Source of the DNA: Ischnura elegans
Lineage: Eukaryota > Arthropoda > Insecta > Odonata > Coenagrionidae
Length of the DNA: 64,000 nt
Assembly: GCF_921293095.1 (NCBI RefSeq)
Contig: NC_060257.1
Coordinates: 53,604,968 to 53,668,967, forward strand
Reading direction: 5' to 3'
A model generated the notes under the pieces. The model was not told where the DNA came from, did no database searches, and worked only from the letters and a program-made list of their open reading frames with translations. Of this stretch, positions 1 to 10,456 are shown in pieces. The translations under genes were made by a program, and so were the position numbers. The stretch's first letter is position 1. The number at the start of each line of letters is the position of its first letter.

Positions 1-822
1 TCCTTGAAAACAAGGAGATGAAAATTATGAGCAAAATCATACGGCTAAGACGATGAAAGACAGACATGGAGAGGGTCTCACAAAGTTTACGAATCTCACA
101 ACATTCCGTCATTTTTTCTTTGGCAGCCATATTCCATCAAATTGATGAACTCCCTTTGAAAACGAGTCCTTTGATCACTCACATACGCTTATAGCTCTCA
201 AAATTGTTTAATTCTGGGAACATCCCAAAGCGATAAGGAAGGAAAATCAGATGCCTCCAAATGAGCCAATGAAACAGCACAGCTGTAAAGGACCGAGATT
301 TTTTTAGACATGGAAGAGCAAACCCATTATGAAACTAGAAAATAGCTCAATAAAATATTTTTTTTAGTAGGACCCTCTATCATACTTTCGTTCTTTATTT
401 GATTGAGAAGAAAAAACAAAACAATTTTCCGCTAGCATGTACTTTGGCTCACCGGGAGATACATTTCGAATTCGGAACGACAAGGGCATGGCGACACGTG
501 AAATTGTAGTCTGAAAATTGTGCCTAATCAGCAAGGGCAGCAAGCAGCAAAACGTCGACTGTTTTCCTCTCGTTTCTTCGCCTTTCAATGAAGAGAGTGA
601 AGACTTTTGAGAGTAGAGAGAAATCTTTCAGAATGTTCGAAGGAAATACTGACATTTTGAGGATTCCCATAACTTTTTCATCAGTCGGCACGTTTCTTTT
701 TCAGTCGCTGAAACCCTCACTGAAATCGCATTACCGCCAATCAGAACGCATGGCCGTATACGGCGATTGCAGTCCAACGTTTGAAAATCATGAGAACAAC
801 ATAGGTAAACATGAACAATTAC
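1..822. other. Unassigned AT-rich sequence
   Basis: I see no recognisable gene, RNA or repeat end here. Short open frames on both strands have no familiar motif and are probably chance. Confidence 0.5.
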
Positions 823-1320
823 TTCATCTACATCTACATACTACCCCGCAAGCTGCCTAAAGGGCGTGTGGCAGGAGATGTTAGGACACCTGCCGTTTAC
901 ACATAGAAGGAAATTTTCTAACGAAATTTCGACTTGCATTTATTAAAGTCCTTTATAGCTAGGGGGAAAAACGAATCCTCGTACTTATCCGTTCGGCAAA
1001 ATATCTATCAGAATTTATCGCTTCTGTCGGACCTGGAAATATAAGGGCTCTAATATTATGTTCCCCGTGTCGCTCTTAAATATATCCATTCTCAATTTTT
1101 CAAGCAATATAAGCCTAGCGCGCAGCCTCCGAGTCTCCAGCGGCTACCAGCCTAATTCGCTTAACATCTGGGTAAAGCTGTCTGTACGCCCGTAGCAGTT
1201 TTTGACGAACCTCGCAGCCTTCCTTTGTATTTTATTCAGTTCGCGGATTAAGTCTTTCTGCACCGGATCCCATACTCTCGCTGCGTATTCAACGTGCGGT
1301 TGGACGAGTGCGGAATATCA
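823..1320 (-). mobile_element. CR1/Jockey-like LINE, 3' fragment
   Basis: Read on the minus strand, about 1320 down to 1020 encodes the C-terminal (thumb) part of a non-LTR retrotransposon reverse transcriptase. It contains VWDPVQKDLIREL, then KIQRKAARFVKNCYGRT, with later stops and frameshifts. The non-coding 3' end follows and finishes at about 823 in a short TGTAGA-type repeat tail, a usual LINE 3' end. Related 3' ends lie at 7150-8238 (+), 32102-32445 (-) and 36909-37040 (-), so this is a repeated family. The copy is 5'-truncated and dead. Assignment to the CR1/Jockey group rests on the VQRRAAR-type motif; the exact clade is not determined. Confidence 0.8.
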
Positions 1321-1650
1321 CCTTTCTTTTACTTTCTCATCCGAAAATCTTCCCACAATACGCCAGTTGTGAGAACCCCGAAAAGTGACGGAAGCATTGA
1401 AGGAAAGGGTGACGGAAATAATGACCTAGTGATTCAGAAAAGATATGCTTTGAGCTGCGAATATTACAAGAGAGGATCCTCAAGTCGGTCTCTAAATGTG
1501 ATTTTACCCACCGCGCATTTAAATGGGTTTACAAAAGTCGCCACTCGCGTCGCTGATGGACAATTTGATTCGAGTTTCACGGGGAAATAAGATATAATTA
1601 GGGGTATTAACGGAAAATTTAAGCACATGATGCTGTGACCTATCAAAATT
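1321..1650. other. Unassigned sequence
   Basis: No feature recognised. The open frames here lack any familiar motif. Confidence 0.4.
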
Positions 1651-1654
1651 ATAA

Positions 1655-2105
1655 CATTCCACCCATGGTAGGATATGTCGCGCGTGAAATTATTCAGGCT
1701 CATAGTGTGACGTAATGAAGATTTTTTTCTGCAGTTATACGAAACCTTGATACAAAAATCTTACCATTTCTAATCATCATGTACTTATGCATTTTTTTGC
1801 ATAACAGAGACTACAGTAAATTTAAATAAATCTAAGGATATATGAATGCATAAGGTTTCCAAAGAATGTTAGTGGTTGCTATTAATTTTATAGATTATTT
1901 TTTAGTGCTATTCGTCGCAATGACAAAAATTTTACAGCTAAGTATAGGGAAAAAATGGTTCGCATTGCACTCATCGCCGCGCCGCGGACATTTTTGAAAA
2001 CCTATTGAAATGTGACCGAGGTGGTAACAGAAATCATCCTTATATGGGATGGTATTGGGCCTCTTCTATGCAGTTGCCGTGCCTCGAGCGCTCATGTTTC
2101 CGAAC
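1655..2105 (+). repeat. Interspersed repeat, family A, copy 1
   Basis: This block shares ordered segments with 44500-45320 and 45850-46110 (same strand), and with 43660-43870 and 47280-47540 (opposite strand). Landmarks are GGATATGTCGCGCGTGAAAT, a run near GCATAAGGTTTCC, and GCGGACATTTTTGAAAACC followed by GTATTGGGCCTC. No coding potential or clear termini are visible, so the class is unknown. Confidence 0.6.
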
Positions 2106-2680
2106 CTGAAAGCGATCGCTCAAGTTATTACTAAGAGAAAGACAAAAAAATAATCGTTTGATTCGGGCTTAACTATTGAAATCAAAATAGATGATTGAGT
2201 GTAACCTCTGACCAGAAACGCGAACCATATATTTTTCCACTTTCTCCATGTTTTAATTCCTTTTCGCATTCCTGATCGACGGATCAAATTTTTTTTTCTC
2301 AGGGAGAGGCATTCGTGGGCGTCAGCTTTTTTGAGCGGCTCCTTCGTTGCCTGAGAAACGGAATTCCGGGAGATGTCTGAGGCACGTGCGAGAAAGAGAT
2401 GGCGGATATTGAGTGTGAGGGAGGGAAGAATGTCGGGGATGAATCCGTAGGAAAAGGGATGCTTTCTCTGAATTCGGGCACCCACGGAATGATTGAATCA
2501 TAAGATTGGTTTGGATATTTGCTCGTATTCACACAAACTCTGTACGTGCGTTGGGATACTCGTGAAGTATTCCTACAAGGACTTACGTAGTCACTTTTTG
2601 GAATTCTGATGGCTTCATTCTCGGCACGTGGGTAGCTTTTTCAGGTCCAAGTACTGATGCAAACAGTGACAAACCTGCTC
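2106..2680. other. Unassigned sequence
   Basis: A 121-codon minus-strand open frame lies here (2120-2485) but has no recognisable domain. Nothing else is identified. Confidence 0.4.
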
Positions 2681-3100
2681 ATTTGAGATTCCACTTAATT
2701 TGTTTTTCAAATCATTTAATTTCTGGATATGCTTCAGATTCATTTTGTGCTGTACGCGCAAGAATTGATTGAAATCGTTAACAATACTTCTTTGGACATT
2801 GTTATAATTTTTTATGCATCCGTATGCTAAAAGCGTTTTTATTGTAACTTTTCACATGGAATTGAAATTAGCCAGAGATAATTGAGTCCCAATAATATTT
2901 TTCAATAACCACTGCGTAGAAAAACTTGTAATCCTCAGATAAAATTACTTATTTTGTATTAAAATCGGTCGTAGTTCTTTCGTTATAATATTTCTATCAA
3001 TTAACGGTCAAGATACCGAATTTTTTCGAATATGAGATAAAATTATTGAAATTTAAGTTAATAGTAATTTTTTTTTTAACGTTTCGTCACCTGTGCTGGT
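2681..3100 (-). repeat. Interspersed repeat, family B, copy 1
   Basis: This stretch of about 420 bp is closely repeated at 8716-9117 in the same orientation. Both copies end at their right side in a T-run followed by AACGTTTCG. On the minus strand that end reads CGAAACGTT, the 3' half of a hammerhead-ribozyme-like core seen more completely at 8482-8529. The arrangement suggests a retroelement of the Penelope or retrozyme type, but no coding sequence remains and the assignment is tentative. Confidence 0.6.
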
Positions 3101-3317
3101 ACGACCACAACGGAAAAGACTGAACCACTTCTTTACCATTGAATTTGATGGCGTAGAGTTTCCAAAGTATTTATCAAGCCCTTCCTTGGTTTCGATGAAA
3201 GATTTTTTAAGAAAAAAATGATGAAAGTAACAGAAGCATGCGAGATATAGTGGAATAACATCCTGTAAGTATTGAAAGAACTGAGAGATGGCACTTTTCC
3301 ACAGATTTATTATTGAA

Positions 3318-3344
3318 AGTACGACGTTTTTCGACCCTCAGGTC
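3318..3344 (-). ncRNA. Degenerate hammerhead-like motif
   Basis: On the minus strand a perfect 4-bp stem (GACC-TGAG-GGTC) is followed directly by GAAA. This is the layout of hammerhead stem II plus the conserved GAAA box. The preceding box reads CTTGATAAT instead of CUGANGA, so catalytic activity is unlikely. The SINE copy at 3358 is inserted immediately beside it. Confidence 0.35.
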
Positions 3345-3357
3345 ATTATCAAGTACA
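3345..3357. repeat. Target site duplication of the SINE-like element (left)
   Basis: ATTATCAAGTACA occurs here and again at 3675-3687, exactly flanking the element at 3358-3674. Confidence 0.9.
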
Positions 3358-3674
3358 GAGAATGAGGGATCAGGGAAGCCCTTCGAGGATACAACACACC
3401 GGGGCCGGGAACCAAGCCCGTGGCTTATACACCCGATCACCCGGGGAGGGGGAGGAGAGGAAGGGAAAAGGAAAGAGGCGCCGCCGCGATAGGAGCCCGA
3501 CGACACCTCTAGGAGAGGAAAGGTGCGGAAGGGACGGGAGAGGGAAAACACCTCAACGCTATAGAAGCGAAGAGGGCCCACTAAATAGCGAAACCAAGCA
3601 AAGCTATTAATGTTCTAACGATTTTGGAGGATCGTTCTATGAGGAAGAATAATCCAACGATCAAATCGTTAGAT
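3358..3674 (-). mobile_element. SINE-like GC-rich retroposon (family C), copy 1
   Basis: This 317-bp element matches three others in the window: 24788-25109, 41820-42142 and 42414-43253. It is flanked by a perfect 13-bp target duplication. In its own orientation it begins ATCTAACGATTTGATCGTTG, which folds into a 6-bp hairpin, and then has TTCTTCCTCATAG. A GC-rich body follows, with GGGCCCTCTTCGCTTCTATA and a segment around GGTTCCCGGCCCC. The end lacks a poly-A tail. The 13-16 bp duplications of differing length indicate insertion by a LINE-type mechanism. No tRNA, 5S or 7SL head was recognised with confidence, so the source of the RNA is unknown. The 124-codon minus and 82-codon plus open frames over it are shadows. 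Confidence 0.85.
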
Positions 3675-4350
3675 ATTATCAAGTACACTGAGGATTGGAG
3701 GGGGAAGGTAAGAGAGGATATGCGTCATTGGGTGATGCGCTTGGGGAATAGTATGACGAGGAGCGGGGAGTGGCCAAAAAATGTTTGTTCGTCCATTAGA
3801 TAAATGCCAGTATCCAATTTTCGGCCTTCCTTCTCCACGTGGACGATCTCCGGGTCAAATTCACAATCACAAAATCGCATCAAAATATTCTTTAATTGGC
3901 ACACAAAATTCATTTATTTCCATTATCCTTAAAATTCTCGAGATTGTATGCTTTCAATGGCTGTCACGCACTAAGTAATCGACAGAACTAACTCAAAATT
4001 TCAGTTTTTTCCTTAACGGGAATATTGTTTTAATTATAATTGCAAAATTTTAAATTCAAGAATTCACGGTCTCATCAAAAGGCACCCGTAGAATTTTATA
4101 GGATAACACTCAATGGTCCATTCAAGTAATATTCCGCGTTAAAGACGTATAAGATCTAAGTCCTGTTTGTATGACTCGTTTTGGAGTTGGTTCAAGGGGT
4201 AATTTGGACGATTCTCTTCCTGGAACTAATTTCCGTTTCCATTCTTGTTCGCGGAATAGTACGACTAGCGTTTGAGTGGTGGGAAGGATGAAGAAATGTG
4301 GGGAGGTTGATGGGGGAGAGATTGAATGGATGGCTGGTGGTAGGTATCAA
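3675..4350. other. Unassigned sequence with SINE right target duplication
   Basis: 3675-3687 is the right target duplication of the SINE-like copy. The remainder shows no recognisable gene or repeat. Confidence 0.45.
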
Positions 4351-5150
4351 GGGGAGTGGATTTTACGGTTCCCCGGTGAAGCACTGGGGGGAACTGGGGC
4401 CAAGGGACAATTTGGTGCGTGGAAGGAACGACAGAAATAATAATTCTGGGTCGAAATCTCGCTGGAAGAACGTTGGTTGAGTATTAGGTTACAGGGATTA
4501 TCATGATTTAATTGAGTATAAATTATAACCTGACAATAAAATGCACCCCTATTATAACCAGTTATATTTTAACTTCAGGGATGGTGAGAAACGTGGTTAT
4601 TTTGACAGGAGTGATTGCTGGAGCAATTGAAAGGTTTCATCAAACTTTTAGGGGAGTGGATTTTGCGGTGCCCGGCAGGGGCGGATCCAGGATTTCTTTC
4701 TGGGGGGGGCACAAGCAAGGCCGTATCCAGGATTTTGTTCAGGGGGGGGCACAAGGATATCTCGTAATACAAAACGAACGCAATGATAATGGGACCGTAT
4801 TAAAAATCTTGTATATTTTTGAGGGTCTGGGGGGGGCACGTGCCCCCGTGCCCCCCCCCCCTGGATCCGCCTATGGTGCCCGGTGAAGCACTGGGGGAAG
4901 CTGGGGCCAAGGGACAATTTGGTGCGTGGGAGGAGTGAAGGAAATAATAATTCTGGGCAGAAATTTCGCTGGAAGAACGTTGGTTGGGTACGAGGTAACA
5001 GGGATTATCATGATTTAATGGTGTTTAAATTATAACCTGAAAAGAAAACGCACCTCTATTATAACCAGTTATATTTTAACTACAGTGATGGTAAGAAACA
5101 TGATTATTTCGACAAGAGTGATTGTAGGAGCTTTTGGAGGGTTTAACTAA
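4351..5150. repeat. Two tandem ~300-bp units
   Basis: The sequence starting GGGGAGTGGATTTTACGG at 4351 begins again at 4651 (GGGGAGTGGATTTTGCGG), giving a 300-bp period. Both units carry GAAGCACTGGGG, AATTTGGTGCGTGG and TATAACCAGTTATATTTTAAC in order. The second unit is split by the hAT-type MITE at 4676-4875. The units differ at many positions, so the duplication is not recent and predates the MITE. Confidence 0.85.
4676..4875. mobile_element. hAT-type MITE, 200 bp
   Basis: The ends are CAGGGGCGGATCCAGGA and its near inverse (CCTGGATCCGCCTATG). It is flanked by an exact 8-bp duplication GTGCCCGG at 4668-4675 and 4876-4883. An 8-bp duplication with a CAGGGGCG-like terminus fits the hAT superfamily. 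It has no coding capacity; the open frames across it are G/C-run artefacts. Confidence 0.85.
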
Positions 5151-5403
5151 AATTCGTTCGAAAAATTAAAGCATACTCATCAATCATGTACTACATACAA
5201 AATGAAAAAAAACGGCCATTATTTTCGAATTTGATTTAGATTTCGTGTAGGTGCAGCGGCGGATTAAAGTCTAGACCAAGGAGGAGGGGCATAGCTGCGA
5301 TAATCACTACACATCCGGGGAGATTGGGGTACATTTTTTGGCGTATTTCGTCCAACTATCCCTATGTTGGGGAACACGGGGCGGAAGCGATTTATTAGAG
5401 TGC

Positions 5404-5536
5404 GGAAAAAGGTGCTGCGCAAGCGGCAATAACTATAACTATAAGCTCAAAAGCAAAACCTAATAACTAATAACTTTTAAGAAACACCAATCTTGACTAT
5501 ATAGAGTTATTACCGCTTGCGTAGAACCTTTTTTCC
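5404..5536. repeat. Small fold-back element
   Basis: About 30 bp at the left (GGAAAAAGGTGCTGCGCAAG) pairs with an inverse at the right (CTTGCGTAGAACCTTTTTTCC). The spacer is about 70 bp. It is probably a small MITE; no clear target duplication was seen. Confidence 0.55.
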
Positions 5537-5943
5537 CCCTTAACCCTTCAAGGTCCAAGGGACAAACAGGCCCCAATTTTTTAAAATTCTCTCCAAATAA
5601 AATGTGGAGATCTATGAATGTAAGAATTGCTTGTATTGAAGAATAAACTATTGGCTTCTGGTTTTAAATTCTTTTTGCGATACCCTTTAGATATTGTTGT
5701 TTCTACATTGTTAAGAACTTTCACTTGAAATACTGTTTACAAAGTGGAAATTTGATATTTAATTACAAATCAATGAGAAGGTCAATCACAACAGGACTTT
5801 TGCTTCATCCTCTATGTTTACCTAGTCTGTGGAGTAGGTACGAAAAAATCCGTATTTGTGCTTTAATTTTCACATAATAAGTGTTTTAAGTGTTTTTATT
5901 TAATGGGACACATATGTCCCTACCAAGGACTATAAGGGAGCAA
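5537..5943. other. Unassigned AT-rich sequence
   Basis: No feature recognised. Confidence 0.4.
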
Positions 5944-6604
5944 GAATAGGGATTTCCTTCATCAAAGAAAAAGAAAGAATTGATTGTGATTCGTTACCCA
6001 TCAGTATTCATAATATATAAATTATTTGGTTTTAGTAGTACCGGTTTAGACGAATGGCAATGGTCAATTTTATCCTCATTTGAGAAAGGCCAGATTGGCG
6101 CCCATGCGATGCTACTCCACGTGACGTCACAGGGACCTAGTTTCTATACGAATGGATGGGAGTTTTACATCGTCTGAGGTTACCAATGCATGCATGAGGC
6201 ACAGAGCTCAGGGAAACATGTCTTAATAATCACCTATTAAAACTGGCTAAGGTCGGAAAGTTTTCTTCGTTTGATAAGGTATTAATAATCCTTATTTAAG
6301 CCAAGCGCTACCACCTAGCAGGGTACTCAGCTACCTGCTAGTATCTTGCGTCGTATCAGCGCTCAAAGCTTCGCCCCAAGGTCACCTCACTTGCGGCAGC
6401 GGGAACCAGAACGACGTCACACGGAGTTTTCCCGGCATTCATACTAAGCCGTCGCGTGTTCGCGCGCTTGAAAATTTTCACTTTTTATTTAATCGCGAAA
6501 AATAGATATCGTCATTTAAATATCTAAATGCGTGAAATACGTACTCCAGGAGTAATAATCTTTCGATTTAGGCAATAAAAAAATAATAGGAAACCACCCT
6601 ATTG
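5944..6604 (+). mobile_element. MITE family D, copy 1
   Basis: This element of about 660 bp is closely repeated at 7530-8198 (same orientation) and 29864-30534 (inverted). The consensus terminal inverted repeat is CAATAGGGTGGTTTCCT; this copy's left end is mutated (GAATAGGGATTTCCTTC). Shared internal landmarks are CCACGTGACGTCACAGGGAC and a GCTAGCAGGGTACTC-like palindrome. There is no transposase. I could not establish a target duplication, so the superfamily is undetermined. Confidence 0.8.
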
Positions 6605-7149
6605 GTATTAATTCACATCCCAGACTATATCTAAGAAACTATTGGAGTTATTGCTTTCATATGAATGCTTTTGAAATATACGTATCAATGTTAGCGTAAA
6701 AATATATTTTGTTATGCAGTCTAATGGCTGCATTCCTTATGGGCCTTAAATGGTTAAAAACATCGCCTACCCCGTTCCGCCCCCAGTTCGCCTATATGTT
6801 TTGGATGATGTCAACATAAAGGCCAAAAATGAAGTGAAATATTTTGGAATAGCGATAACTTCGTAGCTATCGCGGGAACACATTATTTTTGGTAGTGCTC
6901 TGAAGATGCAAGGATCAAGCGTGTTTTTGTTTTATTATTCAAGATTTTCGGATTTAAAAATTAAAGAAACTATTTAGCGCTCGCCAGGCCACACCTTGAA
7001 TTTTCAGCGAGCATATGTGAGAAAAAAAATCCACTGAGAAAAAATCATTCTGTGATGAATTTTTGAATGAATTTTTTTTCCTCTGTAGATTTATCGCACA
7101 ATTTGTGCATTGCGGGTGACTCCGTCAAGATATCACCGTGGCTAGTCCC
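6605..7149. other. Unassigned sequence
   Basis: No gene or repeat recognised. Confidence 0.4.
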
Positions 7150-8238
7150 GGTATTCTTAAAAATGAGCATATGTGACCCGGCGCAGAAAAAATTAATCCG
7201 TGAACTTAATAATTTTACAAAGGATAGCTGCGTTATTCGTCAAAAACTACTACAGGGGTACGGACTGTGTTACAGAGATTTTAATATAATTAGGCTGGTC
7301 GTCGCCGTAGCCAAGGAAGCTGCGCGCTATGCTTATATTGCTTGAGAAATTGAGGATAGCTATCTTTCAAAGTGACAAGGAGGAGATCATATAAGAAACC
7401 TGCTTTCTTTCCAAGAATAGGAATTCGTTTTCGCGCGAACAAATAAAAAGTTTCAATAAATGGTAGGTGTAATTTCGTGAGAGCATTTCTTAAGCATAAG
7501 AGCTTGTGTCCTAACACTCCCTATTGCGCCAATAGGGTAGTTTCCTTTATCAAAGAAAACCAAAGGCATTGATTGCGATTCGTTACCCACCATTAGTGTA
7601 TTCATAATATACAAGTTATTTGGTTTTAAAAATCCGTGTTTAGACGAATGGCAATGGTCAATTTTAACAGCATTTGAAAAAGGCCAGATTGGCGCCCATG
7701 CGATGCCACTCCACGTGACGTCACAGGGACCTAGTTTCTATACGAGTGGATAGGAGTTACACATCGTCTGAGATTACCAATGCATGCATGAGCCACAGAG
7801 CTCAGGGAAACATGTCTTAATAATCACCTATTAAAACTGCCTATGATCGGAAAGTTTCCTTCGTTAATAAGGTATTTATAAGCCTTATTTAAGCCAAGCG
7901 CTACCCGCTAGCAGGGTACTCTGCTACCTGCTAGCAGCCTGCATCGCTGCAAAGCACATACCCTCGCCCTAATGTCACCTCACACGGCGAAAGCGGGAAC
8001 CAGAAATACGTCACACGGGCTTTTCCCAGCATTCCTACTTAGCCCTCGCGTTTTCGCGCGCTTGAAAATTTTCACTTTCCATTTTATCGTGAAAAATAGA
8101 TATCGTCATTTAAAAATCCGGAAGCGTGAAATGCGTACTCCAGGAGTAATAATCTTCCAATTTAGGCAATAAATAAATAATAGGAAACCACCCTATTGCG
8201 GTGGCTCGTGGGGCAGTATGTAGATATAGATGTAAAAG
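7150..8238 (+). mobile_element. CR1/Jockey-like LINE 3' fragment, split by a MITE
   Basis: On the + strand 7170-7375 is a decayed reverse-transcriptase C-terminus (CDPAQKKLIRELN and onward) homologous to the minus-strand LINE at 823-1320. The 3' untranslated part continues to 7529 (GTGTCCTAACACTCC) and resumes at 8199 (CGGTGGCTCGTGGGGCAGTA). It ends in the GTAGATATAGATG tail near 8238. Family D MITE copy 2 (7530-8198) sits between these halves, so the LINE inserted first. The open frame at 7067-7345 is this relic, not a gene. Confidence 0.75.
7530..8198 (+). mobile_element. MITE family D, copy 2
   Basis: This 669-bp copy begins CAATAGGGTAGTTTCCT and ends AGGAAACCACCCTATTG. It is very similar to the copies at 5944 and 29864. 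It interrupts the 3' untranslated part of an older LINE fragment. Confidence 0.85.
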
Positions 8239-8480
8239 CTTTCCGTGGAGCCTAGGAGCGTTTAAATTTTGACTTTTGGAAAAGGTTATGTCATTTATCA
8301 TAAAGATGCCTCTTCATAGTCATGTTTTACGGTATATTTTTTCATGCATGTACTTATGTCATTAAATTTATAAATAAATATGTTGACTCGCGTTTACTCA
8401 ATAGTATTCCGGAATTTATGATAAGAAAAATGATGGTAAAATAGTTCTCGAAGTATAGGTCAATGTATGTGATGCAAAAA
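8239..8480. other. Unassigned sequence
   Basis: No feature recognised between the LINE tail and the ribozyme-like motif. Confidence 0.4.
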
Positions 8481-8481
8481 A

Positions 8482-8529
8482 GTTTAAGCCAACGTTTCAG
8501 TTTATTTTAAACTATCATCAGGGCTTACC
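8482..8529 (-). ncRNA. Hammerhead ribozyme motif (type I, minimal)
   Basis: All hammerhead core parts appear in order on the minus strand. Stem I 5' strand is TAAGCC, followed by the exact CTGATGA box. Stem II is AGTTTA/TAAACT (6 bp, AAA loop), then the exact GAAA box. C-GTT follows as the cleavage triplet, and the stem I 3' strand GGCTTA pairs perfectly with TAAGCC. Stem III can only form between two molecules, because ACGT is palindromic and there is no loop. Minimal hammerheads of this kind are known from Penelope-like retroelements and retrozymes. A related truncated motif lies 600 bp away at 9081-9117. Activity is inferred, not shown. Confidence 0.75.
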
Positions 8530-8715
8530 TTTGCACATATTTATTGATATATACCTATACCTATACTGGGAGAACTATTTTACCATGAAGTAAACGAGGT
8601 TAAGATCAGAAGAAGAAAAAAAATAAAGATAAGAAAAATTGAACAGAGCATTTAAATCCATTGTCGTGACTGGTTTTTATCATGAAAACTATGAACGATA
8701 GAAAAACTCTTAATT

Positions 8716-9117
8716 TTGTATTTCAAATCATTTAATTCCTGGACATGCTTCAGATTCATTTTGTGTTGTACGCGCAAGAATTGATTAAAAGCGTAATACT
8801 TCTTTGGACATTATTATAATTTTTTTAAGCATCCGTATGCGTTTTTATTGTAACTTTTCACATGGAATTGAAATTAGTCAGAGATAATTGAGTCCCAATA
8901 ATATTTCTCAATAACCACTGCGAAGAAAAACTTGTAATCCCGTAGTAAAGTTACGCATTTTGTATTAAAATCGGTCGTAGTTCTTTCGTTCTAATATTTT
9001 TCTCAATGATTGGTCAAGATTCCGAATTTATTCGAATATGAGATAAAAACATTGAAATTTAAGTTAATAGAATTTTTTTTAACGTTTCGGTCAATTGAGG
9101 CTTTTCATCGGGTTACG
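8716..9117 (-). repeat. Interspersed repeat, family B, copy 2
   Basis: This is a close copy of 2681-3100 in the same orientation. Its right end (9081-9117) reads on the minus strand CCGATGA, a spacer with TCAATTGA, then GAAACGTT. That is a hammerhead-like core with one substitution in the first box and no stem I 3' strand. Together with the intact motif at 8482-8529 this suggests a Penelope-like or retrozyme-like parent. Confidence 0.6.
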
Positions 9118-9530
9118 TGCCGTTTTATTATGTTTCTTAATAAAAATATCCAGCATAAAGAACTTCAATATGGACTGGTTTTTTAATGTTCCATCCCTAC
9201 CATCTCATCCTGAGATTGGGGAGAGTGAAAGGCAATTTCGTAGGTGTTGATGGTGCCGTAAGAGGTTGGGGGATGCTTTGACTAAGAGGTTAGAAAGCAC
9301 TCAGGAGCTAGATGGATGCCATTTCGACGGTTCTCTCGTGTAGGCATTTGGTTAATGGAGACAGGCACATTGAAATAAGGGCATAAAAGGTTCTTTTAGC
9401 TCAGATAATAAATCTTAGGGGCTAGAATATATTTATTTCAGAGAATTCTTGCGGGAATGCTAGTTTTGTTGAAATATAAAAGGCACTGCAGAGAACAAGT
9501 AGCTTTTTACGGGTGCGAAGGATGCGATTC
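9118..9530. other. Unassigned sequence
   Basis: No feature recognised. Confidence 0.4.
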
Positions 9531-9690
9531 ACGAAGGATGAAATTCGCCTTTAGCTTGGCCGGGATTCGAACCCGAATGAAGATGGCTCAGGAGTGTAAC
9601 TGGCAGCATACGTCACGGACGATCGCGAGATCCGGGCTCGATTCCCGTCCAAGTCAAATTATTTTCTTCGTGGCTAATTTCATCCTTCGT
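9531..9690. mobile_element. Short inverted-repeat element enclosing a tRNA-like sequence
   Basis: The ends ACGAAGGATGAAATTCGCC and GGCTAATTTCATCCTTCGT are near-perfect inverted repeats. Between them, about 9580-9655 resembles a tRNA on the + strand. It has TGGCTCAG (A-box/D-arm type), and a T-arm CGGG-CTCGATT-CCCG whose B-box differs from consensus at one base. On the minus strand GGTTCGAATCC is a perfect B-box. It could be a tRNA-derived SINE or a MITE that captured a tRNA pseudogene. Confidence 0.6.
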
Positions 9691-10319
9691 TGATTTATCG
9701 ATTATAAAAACTTGATTTATTTACTGAAGTAAATATTACTGAAGATAAAATAAAGGTAACTCCTTTTATGTTAGTGTTTAGGAATGGTTTAAAGGGAGGT
9801 CTTATAGAACTCTTGCTAAAAAGACAACGTCCTCGGCCATAACATTTAGCGTGGTTGACTCGCCGAAGGACTAGTAGAGGGGAAGAAAGATATAGAATGG
9901 TCACAGCTAAACAACACAGGACAGGGTTTGAATGGTGTAAAATCAGGAGAAACGATGCAAGATAACGAAAAGTTTTTGCCGATTTGAAAGAGGATTGGAG
10001 TTCTGTATCAAACTTATTGTTGAGCTTTGATTGACAAAGAAGGAGAAAAGATGGGGATTTACATCCACTGTTAAAAATGGCTTATGCGCTATGAGGAAGT
10101 AGAGTTTTTGCTAAAAAAGGTAGCATAAAATATTCTCAATACAAGGCATATTGTACGAATGTATGTAATTGTTATGCGTTTCTAAAAGCAAGTTAGTTAC
10201 CATGTGTATTAGTATTGTGTACATGTACATTACTGGAATATCACAATTGAATGCCAACGATTAGAAAAAAATATCACTGAATTCAACGAAAGAAATTAAT
10301 GAGTCATGTATTGATAACA
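9691..10319. other. Unassigned sequence
   Basis: No feature recognised. Confidence 0.4.
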
Positions 10320-10455
10320 CCAATCCTGTATGAACAGTGTATAATGGTAGCCCCAAAACGATTTCACAAGGGGTACATATATATTCCACCATTCTTAAAG
10401 GGTTTTCTGTTGCAATGTAATTGCATATGAGTGGAATAAAGTTATATTATTATTA
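10320..10455 (+). mobile_element. Probable LINE 3' end
   Basis: The segment ends GGAATAAAGTTATATTATTATT: a polyadenylation-type signal followed by an ATT repeat. That is the usual terminus of CR1/Jockey LINEs, similar to the nested copy whose tail is at 35229-35246. No coding part is recognised. Confidence 0.35.
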
Positions 10456-10456
10456 A

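Noticed and set aside
4700..4870. G- and C-rich runs suggesting a structured or regulatory element
   Set aside because: They are the subterminal parts of a hAT-type MITE with exact 8-bp duplications.
9580..9655. Functional tRNA gene
   Set aside because: The acceptor stem does not pair well and the B-box has a substitution. It lies within a repeated inverted-end element.
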